Source of the DNA: an uncultured Mollicutes bacterium
GTDB lineage: Bacteria > Bacillota_I > Bacilli_A > RFN20 > CAG-826
Direction: 5' to 3'
Length of the DNA: 28,037 nt
Assembly: GCA_900549975.1 (NCBI GenBank)
Contig: URQK01000009.1
Span: 1 to 28,037, forward strand
In this document: in pieces, positions 1-7,357 of the stretch
How positions within the stretch are numbered: the stretch's first letter is position 1
Layout: each line of letters begins with the position of its first letter
Notes under the pieces: generated by a model
Databases searched by the model: none
The model's input: the letters and a program-made list of their open reading frames with translations, nothing else
Told to the model about the DNA's origin: nothing
Made by a program: the position numbers and the translations under genes

Positions 1-482
1 ATGTGTATAACAAGTTTATTATCAAATACTTCTACATACATAATATCTTTGCAAGATACTATTTCAATCTTGTCTTTGGTTTTAATATTTATTTTGATAT
101 CAAAAGTATTATTTAACCTATTAATAGCTCTTTGGATTTTACTAGAGAAGTTAAAATAACTAATTGGCTTAACAATATAGTCTAAAGCTTCTACTTCATA
201 ACCATTAACTGCATATTGAGAAAGATTAATTACAAATATTAAAACTACAGTTTTATCTATTTCTCTAATTTTTTTTGAAACTTCTAAGCCATTCATGTAA
301 GGCATATCTATGTCCATGAATATAATGTCGTAATTAGCGGAAAATTTATCAAGAAATCTAATACCATTTTCAAAACATTGAATATTAAATTCAATATTGT
401 TCTATTTTTCATATTGTTCTAAATAACTTTTCAATAATGTAAAGTCTTTTATGCTATCTTCAACAATTGCTACTTTGAACAT
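1..482 (-). pseudogene. LytTR-family response regulator, interrupted by a stop and cut by the window edge
   Basis: The reading frame begins at an ATG at 482-480 behind an AGGAG site (492-496) and encodes a receiver domain (MFKVAIVEDS, phospho-acceptor in IIFMDIDMP, VKPI lysine). The start of a LytTR DNA-binding domain follows (KDIMYVEVFDNKLVI) at the left edge. Codon 27 is TAG (402-404), after which the frame continues intact in register. The switch threonine normally before NLSQYA is isoleucine here; the paralogue at 19998-20738 has FVTNLSQYA and this copy has FVINLSQYA. There is no in-frame ATG near the stop that could restart translation of a complete receiver. Seen: the stop and the substitution. 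Inferred: loss of function in an AgrA/LytR-like regulator whose kinase would lie outside the window. A sequencing error at 404 is the main alternative. Confidence 0.75.
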
Positions 483-505
483 AAATTTTTGCTCCTATTA
501 AATTG

Positions 506-534
506 ATAATACAATAACAAAAAAATATTGTGAA
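506..534 (-). promoter_or_regulatory. Sigma-A-type promoter of the broken response regulator
   Basis: On the minus strand TTCACA (529-534) and TATTAT (506-511) are separated by exactly 17 bases. Each matches consensus at five of six positions. The predicted start lies just upstream of the AGGAG ribosome site at 492-496. Confidence 0.5.
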
Positions 535-842
535 TCAAGTTAAAAAATTAAAAAATACATAAAATTTATAACTTAAATTATAAAAAACAATGCAAATTTC
601 GTATGTTTTTAGAAACTAACAAAAATAATTTTAATGGTAAAATTTATTGAAATAGCATTAATTGTTAAAATAACAAAAGCAGATATTAATATTGATGTTA
701 TATTAAGTTTGTTTTAAGTTGTGTAGTACAAAACTATAGTTAATTATTCTTTTGAAATTCAAATTTGGGATATGATTGGAAAAAGTATGAAATTTCATGG
801 GAATTTAAGTTGAATTGATTGAAAACAGAGATATTTGTTTCT
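535..842. other. AT-rich spacer without a recognisable gene
   Basis: This stretch lies between the divergent response-regulator promoter and the repeat array at 843. It is highly AT-rich. The short open frames that cross it on the minus strand have no convincing ribosome site and no recognisable protein character. I see no RNA gene or strong hairpin in it. Confidence 0.5.
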
Positions 843-905
843 GAAAATGCCGCAAAATAACTACCGAAAACGCCGCAAAATAGTTGACAAAAACGCCGCA
901 AAATG
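843..905 (+). repeat. Three direct repeats, 23-bp period, in the ATPase promoter
   Basis: Units of 17 bp lie at 843-859, 866-882 and 889-905 with core GCCGCAAAAT and 6-bp spacers. The period is exactly 23 bp in both steps. The third unit is one base off at each end relative to the second and fills the spacer between the -35 and -10 boxes of the promoter at 884-911. GC-containing cores are rare in the surrounding AT-rich sequence. This looks like an operator array. The likeliest ligand is the downstream ATPase itself, which carries a helix-turn-helix-like segment; that assignment is inference. Confidence 0.8.
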
Positions 906-911
906 TATAAT
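884..911 (+). promoter_or_regulatory. Consensus promoter of the DUF4143 ATPase gene
   Basis: TTGACA (884-889) and TATAAT (906-911) are both perfect sigma-A hexamers, 16 bp apart. The expected transcript start near 918 leaves a leader of under 20 bases holding the AAGGAG ribosome site (920-925). A repeat unit occupies the whole spacer, so a protein bound there would block RNA polymerase. Confidence 0.8.
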
Positions 912-934
912 GTAAATTGAAGGAGAAACATAAT

Positions 935-2215
935 ATGAGTACATTAAATAATGACAAAGAATATAAGCCAAGACTATTAGATAAGATAATTGATGAATAT
1001 TTGGAAAGTTGTGGTGCAATTTGTATAGAAGGCCCTAAATGGTGTGGCAAAACATGGACATCTTCTCATCATTCTAACAGTGAGTTTTTAGTTGGAAATC
1101 CAGATAATAATTTTTCTAATAGAGAACTTGCTAAGGTAAGTCCTAATGCTGTACTTAAAGGTCCAAAGCCAAGAATGATTGATGAATGGCAAGAAGTTCC
1201 ATCATTATGGGATGCAGCAAGAGCTTTTGTAGATAAAAGTAATGATTATGGTGTACTAATTTTAACTGGTTCTTCAACTCCTAATACAAAGGGAATTATG
1301 CATTCTGGTGCTGGTAGAATAGTAAGTATTAGAATGAATACAATGTCACTATATGAGTCAGGAGATTCTTTAGGAATGGTTTCTCTTTCTGACTTAATAC
1401 AAGGAAAATTCGAAGATAGTTTAATAGAAGAAGTAAGCCTTGAAAAATTAGCATACTTAATTGTACGTGGCGGATGGCCGAAAAATATAAACTCTAAAAA
1501 TCCTACAATTAATCCTAAATCATATGTTGAAACAATAATTAATAGTAATTTAACTGATGAAGAAGGCAAAAGATTTTCAAAAAACAAAATTGAGCATATT
1601 TTAAAATCTTTGGCAAGAAACGAATCTACGACAGCGAGCATTTCCCGAATTGCTAAAGATATTGAAGAGATTGATGAAAAAAACATATCCGCTGATACGG
1701 TTGCTAGATATATAAAGGAAATGGATAGAATGTTTCTATTTAATAATCAACCGCCATATTCTCCTAATATAAGATCGTCATTAAGAGTAAAAGGAGCAAG
1801 CAAAAGACATTTTTGTGATCCTGCTATTGCGTGTGCAATTTTAGATTTAAATGAAAAAAAATTAATGAACGATTTAAATACATTTGGTTTTTTATTTGAG
1901 GCATTAGTGGAAAGAGACTTATCGGTTTATGCGCAAAGCATAGGAGCTAAGTTATATCATTATCAAAACTATAACAATGAAGAAATTGATGCTGTTATTG
2001 AACTAGATGATGGTAATTGGTGTGCTTTCGAGATAAAACTTGCAGCTAATAGAGTAGAAGAAGGAGCGTTAAATCTTACAAAAGTATGTAACAATATAAT
2101 AAAAAATGGTGGTAAAGAACCTATTCTAAAATGTATTATATGTGGAGTAGTCAATGCAGCTTATAAACGCCCGGATGATATTTATGTTATTCCTATCACA
2201 GCACTTAAAAACTAA
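935..2215 (+). CDS. AAA+ ATPase with DUF4143 / PD-(D/E)XK-like C-terminal domain
   Basis: A 426-residue protein starting at ATG 935, nine bases after AAGGAG; a TTG at 917 would extend it but overlaps the ribosome site. The N-terminal ATPase has Walker A GPKWCGKT (residues 33-40) and Walker B MIDEW (D83, E84), with LILTGSS as the sensor strand. The middle region (about 225-275) reads like a winged helix-turn-helix before the DUF4143 segment. The C-terminus has the nuclease-fold signature FEALVERDL, EIDAVIE (D352) and FEIK (E366, K368). Such solitary ATPases are widespread in gut bacteria and archaea with no settled function; defence, addiction or DNA transactions have been suggested. It stands alone on the plus strand, facing the aminotransferase gene. 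The catalytic residues look intact. The family call is firm, the role is not known. Confidence 0.92.
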   Translation: MSTLNNDKEYKPRLLDKIIDEYLESCGAICIEGPKWCGKTWTSSHHSNSEFLVGNPDNNFSNRELAKVSPNAVLKGPKPRMIDEWQEVPSLWDAARAFVDKSNDYGVLILTGSSTPNTKGIMHSGAGRIVSIRMNTMSLYESGDSLGMVSLSDLIQGKFEDSLIEEVSLEKLAYLIVRGGWPKNINSKNPTINPKSYVETIINSNLTDEEGKRFSKNKIEHILKSLARNESTTASISRIAKDIEEIDEKNISADTVARYIKEMDRMFLFNNQPPYSPNIRSSLRVKGASKRHFCDPAIACAILDLNEKKLMNDLNTFGFLFEALVERDLSVYAQSIGAKLYHYQNYNNEEIDAVIELDDGNWCAFEIKLAANRVEEGALNLTKVCNNIIKNGGKEPILKCIICGVVNAAYKRPDDIYVIPITALKN

Positions 2216-2291
2216 TATTAAAAGTCATAATTTAAATAAATGTAAAATGTTTATTATTCTCTAATGTTGCAAGATTTATATTGCCAAAATC

Positions 2292-2355
2292 TTCGTTTTA
2301 TGTAAAAAAATACATTTTACGAATTCGTTTTGTGTAAAAAATTACATTTTACGAA
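2292..2355. repeat. Tandem pair of 32-bp dyad repeats
   Basis: Two 32-bp units (2292-2323 and 2324-2355) abut with no gap and differ at only a few positions. Each begins TTCGTTTT and ends ACATTTTACGAA, giving an imperfect internal dyad (TTCGT...ACGAA, TGTA...TACA). They lie between the converging 3' ends of the ATPase and aminotransferase genes, where no promoter is needed. There is no GC-rich stem with a T-run, so a standard terminator is unlikely. They resemble in layout the tandem operators at 843-905 and 25758-25787 and could be the remains of another gene's control region. Confidence 0.7.
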
Positions 2356-2388
2356 GAAATATTGTAAGACAAATAAAAATTGGAACTA

Positions 2389-3678
2389 TTAATTTAATTC
2401 CAATATTTTATTAATTGATTCAATTTTAACTACTAAAGTAAATAATTTTGCCGCTAACTCTAATTCATTTAAGGAAGGAAAACTAGGTGCAATTCTAATA
2501 TTATTATCATTTGGATCATAATGGTAAGGATAAGAACAACCAGCACTAGTTAATTCTAAACCAACTTTTTTACATTTATCAATGATTGCACTAGCACATC
2601 CATTCATAGATGTAAAAGAAATAAAGTATCCGCCATGAGGCTTAGTCCATGTAGCAATATCTAATCCACCTAACTCACTTTTAAATATAGATTCTACCAA
2701 TTCAAATTTAGGCCTTAATATTTCAGCGTGTTTTTGCATTTGTTTTTTAATGCCATCAAGGTCTTTAAAGAAACGTACATGTCTTAATTGATTTACTTTA
2801 TCATGACCAATAGTTTGAATGGAAAATTGCTTTTTAATATCTTGCATGTTATTTACTGATGTTGCAATAGCTGCTATACCACTACCGGGGAAACTGATTT
2901 TAGAAGTAGATGTAAATTTATACACTAAATCAGGATTACCGGCTTTTTTGCATTCATCAAGTATTTCTAATAAGAAATCTTGTTTATCTTCGTATAAATG
3001 ATGCACAGAATAAGCATTATCCCAATAAATTCTAAAGTCTTTAGCGGCAGGCTTTAAACGCGCAAATCGTTTAACAACTTCTTCAGAATATGTGGTGCCA
3101 TCTGGATTAGAATATTTTGGTACACACCAAATACCTTTAATAGATGGATCACTAGCGACAAGTTTTTCTACCATATCCATATCAGGTCCATCACTATGCA
3201 TTGGAATATTTATCATTTCAATACCGAAATATTCGGTAATAGCAAAGTGTCGATCATATCCAGGAACTGGACATAACCATTTTACTTTATCTAATTTGCA
3301 CCATGGAGTGGAACCCATCACTCCATGTGTCATACTTCTTGAAATACAATCAAACATCACATTTAATGATGAATTACCAAAAATAATGATATTGTCACTT
3401 GGTACTTCAATAATTTCACCTAATAGACGACGGCATTCGGTTATTCCAAATAAAACGCCATAATTACGGCAATCAAAACCATCTTCACATGTTAAATCAT
3501 TATGAGAAGAAAGAACATCCATCATACCCATTGATAAGTCTAATTGTTCTTGACATGGTTTACCTCTTGCCATACTGATGTTTAAATTCAAAGAGTCATA
3601 TTTTTTTAATTCTTTTTCAAGTTTGTTTAATTCGATTTTTAGTTCGTTTTTGCTTAAATTTTTATATGCTTTAGCCAT
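2389..3678 (-). CDS. PLP-dependent aspartate aminotransferase-like protein, class Ic
   Basis: A 429-residue fold-type I aminotransferase matching the class Ic aspartate aminotransferase family (Asp_aminotransf type) in length and motifs. Visible are the N-terminal LNISMARGKPCQEQLDLS, the cofactor-loop NSSLNVMFD, CPVPGYDRH, the KYSNPDGTTYS segment, IYWDNAYSVHH (the Asp that contacts the pyridine nitrogen), and the Schiff-base lysine in TSTSKISFPGSG. It transfers amino groups between aspartate-like donors and 2-oxoglutarate in the cytoplasm; exact substrates cannot be read from sequence. The start is supported by AGGTGA about five bases before ATG. It is a single-gene unit between a terminator-like hairpin (3716-3755) and the convergent ATPase gene, and looks like a core metabolic gene. 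Confidence 0.9.
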   Translation of the reverse strand: MAKAYKNLSKNELKIELNKLEKELKKYDSLNLNISMARGKPCQEQLDLSMGMMDVLSSHNDLTCEDGFDCRNYGVLFGITECRRLLGEIIEVPSDNIIIFGNSSLNVMFDCISRSMTHGVMGSTPWCKLDKVKWLCPVPGYDRHFAITEYFGIEMINIPMHSDGPDMDMVEKLVASDPSIKGIWCVPKYSNPDGTTYSEEVVKRFARLKPAAKDFRIYWDNAYSVHHLYEDKQDFLLEILDECKKAGNPDLVYKFTSTSKISFPGSGIAAIATSVNNMQDIKKQFSIQTIGHDKVNQLRHVRFFKDLDGIKKQMQKHAEILRPKFELVESIFKSELGGLDIATWTKPHGGYFISFTSMNGCASAIIDKCKKVGLELTSAGCSYPYHYDPNDNNIRIAPSFPSLNELELAAKLFTLVVKIESINKILELN

Positions 3679-3715
3679 AAAATCACCTACTTACTATACA
3701 ATTATTATGATATAA

Positions 3716-3755
3716 AAAGAGAATGTTAAGTAAAATTAATTTAAACCTTCTCTTT
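3716..3755 (-). terminator. Weak intrinsic terminator after the surface-protein operon
   Basis: On the minus strand AAAGAGAA and TTCTCTTT form an 8-bp stem around a 24-base loop, followed by a run of T. The stem is AT-rich and the loop long, so termination is probably partial. It sits 16 bases beyond the stop of the gene ending at 3772. Confidence 0.4.
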
Positions 3756-3771
3756 AATTATTATTAGACAA

Positions 3772-4857
3772 CTATTTATTCTTTTTTGTTTTTAAAACAA
3801 ATGCATAACTAATTAATGAAATAGTTGCAATAGAAAGAATTAATACATAAGTCATTGTCGAATTATTAGTTTTAATTATATTTACTAAACTTTGAGAAGT
3901 GTTTTCTGATTTTGTAATTGCTAATGAATTACGTACATATTCAATTTGATTAGCAACTGTAACACCATCTTTAATTATAGCAGCATCCACAAGTGCTTTT
4001 ACTTCTAAATCTAATGCGTCATATTCTGCAATTAATGCACTCATTTCTGCACGCTTTGTTTCATCTTTAAGATTTCCACAGAAATTATCATCATAAACTT
4101 TCCATTTATTAACAAAGGCAGTAGCTTTTTCTTCATTTGTTGGTTCAGATGAGGCTTCGTTTAAGACATAAATAGAAGGAGTACCATATTTTGTATTTCC
4201 TGTTATTGCTGTAGATTTGCTTTTATCATAGAATGATGTTGTTGCATATAAAGTAAGACCGGAATCAGGTTCAGGGTTTACTGTTAATGAATATTTTGAG
4301 CCAGTGGATGAATAGAATGTCCTTCCTTGATTAGTGAAAACAGGATAGTCGTTAGCATTACCATTAAACGATGTTGTTAAATCATATTCCGAAGTATATT
4401 TAGAAAGTGTTGCGCCTTCGGAATCAGTATAATATTTAAAAACATTAGGATTAGGAGAATATCCAGTAGTGTTAGTAGTACAATATATTTTATAAATAAC
4501 AGATTTGATTGATATACTTAATTCATATTTTCCATTTTTATTAATATTAACTGTAAAACAATAATTTACATCAGAAGGCATTCTTTCAACTGTATAAGAA
4601 AATGGAGTTTTTGACGATTCATTATAGTGAGATGAAACAATTAATTGGCCATTAGGATTATCTGTAACTAACATCACTTTTGCCCCATCTTTAACTTTAT
4701 CCATATTACTTGTTGTAACACGAGAGAAAGTATTTTCTCCAATTGTAATTGTGGCATTTGTGTCTACTTCAGCTTTAACTTCTTTAGCGGATTCTTTATT
4801 ACCTGCTAATGCAAATGGCATAACAAGTAATGATAAATACATAAATAATTTTTTCAT
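3772..4857 (-). CDS. Secreted protein with C-terminal membrane tail, function unknown
   Basis: A 361-residue protein with a signal peptide (MKKLFMYLSLLVMPFALA, cleavage likely after ALA). A polar beta-rich ectodomain follows, then a short helical segment (about 235-310, including AEYDALDLEVKALVDAA). The tail is a single hydrophobic helix (MTYVLILSIATISLISYAFVL) closed by KTKKNK. This is a stop-transfer anchor without an LPXTG sortase motif, so the protein should be held in the membrane facing outward. I do not recognise the central domain. Its AAAGGAG ribosome site lies at 4868-4874, almost touching the upstream stop codon, so it is the third gene of the surface operon and probably translationally coupled. 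The helical segment resembles FIVAR-type spacer regions of surface proteins, a weak resemblance. Confidence 0.85.
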   Translation of the reverse strand: MKKLFMYLSLLVMPFALAGNKESAKEVKAEVDTNATITIGENTFSRVTTSNMDKVKDGAKVMLVTDNPNGQLIVSSHYNESSKTPFSYTVERMPSDVNYCFTVNINKNGKYELSISIKSVIYKIYCTTNTTGYSPNPNVFKYYTDSEGATLSKYTSEYDLTTSFNGNANDYPVFTNQGRTFYSSTGSKYSLTVNPEPDSGLTLYATTSFYDKSKSTAITGNTKYGTPSIYVLNEASSEPTNEEKATAFVNKWKVYDDNFCGNLKDETKRAEMSALIAEYDALDLEVKALVDAAIIKDGVTVANQIEYVRNSLAITKSENTSQSLVNIIKTNNSTMTYVLILSIATISLISYAFVLKTKKNK

Positions 4858-4876
4858 AGATTTATTGCTCCTTTAT

Positions 4877-7312
4877 TTATTTAGATTCGACAAAAGTAGT
4901 AGGCTCAAAGTCATATGTCGCATCACCATATGAGAAAGCAATAATGATGATGTTACCATTTTTATATCCAAATTGAACAGTAGCTTCACTAGAATTAGAA
5001 TATGACATGATATGAGTTTCGTTATTATAAGAAGATTCAGTAAATGTTGTTGACATATTGCTTGTTCCCCAAACTGTAGTTTTAACATAGTATAATTTCA
5101 ATACATTACATCCAAAATTGCTATCGTAATATGCTTTAAATTTTGTATATTTGTTATTTGCTTGGAAACCATTTTCATTAACAAATGTTTTATCTAAGAT
5201 ATCTTCAATAGTAAATGCATCATATTCACTAGTTTCACCACTATCAGAACCATTTTGAATTGCTCTAAATTCATATACATCAGTTCCCATATCATCACTA
5301 CCATAGACATATACATTTTTATCAGTATCAAATGTTAATAATGAACTTGGTACATAGACAACAAGTTTTTTATTACTTGCACCTAAACTCATTGGATTAT
5401 AAGCTCCAATAGCAGAAACTTCAGTTTCACTTCTAAGAGTAATAGATACTAACGAACTAATCGTTAATGATCCAGATGCTAATTGTGTAACAGTAGATGG
5501 GAAATCAATTGTTTGAACATTAGTGCAGGATTTAAATGCTTTCATTGAAATTTTTTGAATTCCTAATTCTTCAGGAATAACAATGTTTGCTTCGTTAAGG
5601 TTACAAGTTTTAAGAGTTACAACTCCATCAATAGTTTCGATAACGAAATTAGCACTAGACACCCAATAAGCTTTAATTGTAATTTCACTATTTGGATCTG
5701 CTAAATAAGATTCACCAACTTTACGAGGTTGAGTTTCATCATTAACTAACCAACCACCAAATTCTTTTCCATCTGGTGCAGTATAAGTATTTGCTGGTAA
5801 AGTAATGCGATATTTAGTTTCTCCACCAATAGTAGATTCAACTGGTGTAACTTCAGGAGCTACGCCACTACCTCCGTTAGCGGAGAAATTAACAACAGGT
5901 GGATTATTAACTATTTCAGTAGTACCAAAGTTATAAGCTTTACCTTTATAGTTAATAATTAAAGATTTAATTGTGTAATTTTCAAATTCACAACTATAAT
6001 TAACTCCTGCGATTGTAAATGTAAGAGTATTTCCGCTTACTACATAATCAAATGATATATCAAATCCGTCACCAAAGAAGAAGGCACCAGAATATGATCC
6101 ATCTTTTGATACATTTGGAAAACTTAAACCTGCTGTTTGGTCAGAGGAATAAGCACCTAATCCTGCTTGTACCCAAGTTGCAACTAGAGTAGTAGCACTT
6201 GTAAAGTATTGTAATGATCCAGTTTCATAAGATTGTGATGTTCCTTCTTTAACCCATTTATCAAATACATAACCTTCTTCTGCTTCAAATGTATTAGCGT
6301 TTCTAATAATAATAGAATAGTCTTCAGCATTAGCATAATCGATAATATCGCTACCTTTACCATGATCACCAGGTTTATATGTGACTTTTGGTCCTTTAGT
6401 TGGTACAGTTGACCAAACAGCAATAAAAGTAACAGATTTATTAACTACATATGTAGCGCCAGCTTTATATGTTGATGTTCCGTCATTCCATCCAGAGAAT
6501 GCAAATCCATCTTTAGTTAATGAGGAAGAAGGCAAAGTGATAGAAGTTTCACTTTCATAAGATTGAGAAGCAGGAACTTGGCCAATACCGCCATTTGCAT
6601 CAAATGTAACAATATATTGAGTAGAAGGAATTACTTCAGTCCAAGTAGCTACAAATGTTATAGAAGTAGAAACTAAATATAAGTCGCCAGGCATATATTT
6701 ATTAGTTCCATCGCTCCAGCCTGCAAATGTAAATCCATCTTTAGTTAAATTGCAACTAGGAAGAGTGATTCTTTTAGTTGTTTTATATTCTTCATTTGCT
6801 GGTAATGTTCCTGTTGCGCCACCAGCTTCATACTTAACAACAAATACAAAATAAGCATATAGATTTGTTTCTTTAGTAATTGGTGTTGAAAAATCAAATT
6901 CCACATCATTTTCATCCATCCAATATTTAAATACTTTAGTATCGCTAGTAGCAGGCGCTCCTGGGTTAGTAGCGCATTCGCCTTCGTTTACTTCTTGGCT
7001 TTCTAATACTTTTTCATCACCACGATAGAAATTAACTTTATATTTGTTAACAATAGGTGCAGTTGAAGTAGATGTAGAAGGTTTACTTGTTTCTTCACTT
7101 GGCTTTTCGCTAGTGGATGGTTTAGTTGAAGCTGATTCACTAGTTTTATCACTAGTGGAAGGCTTAGTTGATGTAGACTCACTTGGGATTTCACTAGGCT
7201 TTTGGCTAGTAGAAGGTGAGGTGGATGTAGAAGTTGATGTTTTATCATCACAACCAATAACTCCTAATGCTAGTACTGCTAGCGTAGATAATAGTAAAAT
7301 TCTTTTTTTCAT
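4877..7312 (-). CDS. Surface lipoprotein with InlB B-repeats and an LRR_5-like domain
   Basis: An 811-residue lipoprotein: type II signal with lipobox VIGC (C21), then a Ser/Thr/Pro/Lys-rich stalk (about 26-87) built from PSTS and KPSE units. It has about five InlB B-type (Listeria-Bacteroides) beta-grasp repeats; clear ones read VTFDANGG...FSGWNDGT...FIAVW and KYEAGG...FAGWSDGT...FVATW. A separate beta domain (about 385-465) interrupts them, and a BspA/LRR_5-like segment (about 555-640: IVIPEELGIQKISMKAF, IDFPSTVTQL) precedes a unique C-terminus. This architecture is typical of gut bacterial adhesins or glycan- and matrix-binding proteins on the outer face of the membrane; the ligand is unknown. 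AAAAAGGAG precedes the ATG. It is the second gene of the operon, 45 bases after the first. Confidence 0.9.
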   Translation of the reverse strand: MKKRILLLSTLAVLALGVIGCDDKTSTSTSTSPSTSQKPSEIPSESTSTKPSTSDKTSESASTKPSTSEKPSEETSKPSTSTSTAPIVNKYKVNFYRGDEKVLESQEVNEGECATNPGAPATSDTKVFKYWMDENDVEFDFSTPITKETNLYAYFVFVVKYEAGGATGTLPANEEYKTTKRITLPSCNLTKDGFTFAGWSDGTNKYMPGDLYLVSTSITFVATWTEVIPSTQYIVTFDANGGIGQVPASQSYESETSITLPSSSLTKDGFAFSGWNDGTSTYKAGATYVVNKSVTFIAVWSTVPTKGPKVTYKPGDHGKGSDIIDYANAEDYSIIIRNANTFEAEEGYVFDKWVKEGTSQSYETGSLQYFTSATTLVATWVQAGLGAYSSDQTAGLSFPNVSKDGSYSGAFFFGDGFDISFDYVVSGNTLTFTIAGVNYSCEFENYTIKSLIINYKGKAYNFGTTEIVNNPPVVNFSANGGSGVAPEVTPVESTIGGETKYRITLPANTYTAPDGKEFGGWLVNDETQPRKVGESYLADPNSEITIKAYWVSSANFVIETIDGVVTLKTCNLNEANIVIPEELGIQKISMKAFKSCTNVQTIDFPSTVTQLASGSLTISSLVSITLRSETEVSAIGAYNPMSLGASNKKLVVYVPSSLLTFDTDKNVYVYGSDDMGTDVYEFRAIQNGSDSGETSEYDAFTIEDILDKTFVNENGFQANNKYTKFKAYYDSNFGCNVLKLYYVKTTVWGTSNMSTTFTESSYNNETHIMSYSNSSEATVQFGYKNGNIIIIAFSYGDATYDFEPTTFVESK
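7066..7240 (-). repeat. Imperfect minisatellite coding the Ser/Thr-rich stalk
   Basis: The DNA for the lipoprotein stalk repeats short units such as TCACTAGTGGA and CTTAGTTGA several times with drift. Such arrays can expand or shrink by slippage, which would change how far the binding domains stand from the membrane without breaking the frame. Confidence 0.55.
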
Positions 7313-7357
7313 AAGAGTAATGCTCCTTTTTTATAAATTTTTAAATATAATATCAAA

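Noticed and set aside
402..404. TAG recoded as an amino acid
   Set aside because: TAG is the terminal stop of the gene ending at 27329 and no long gene in the window carries an internal TAG, so a nonsense mutation is simpler.
843..905. CRISPR array (three regularly spaced repeats)
   Set aside because: The spacers are only 6 bp and the array lies inside a promoter; there are no cas genes in the window.
917..934. Upstream TTG start for the DUF4143 ATPase
   Set aside because: It would place the AAGGAG ribosome site inside the gene, and the ATG at 935 has ideal spacing to that site.
740..1050. Minus-strand frames of 63 and 81 residues over the ATPase promoter
   Set aside because: They lack ribosome sites and cross the repeat array and promoter; their length follows from the repeats and overlap with the ATPase gene.
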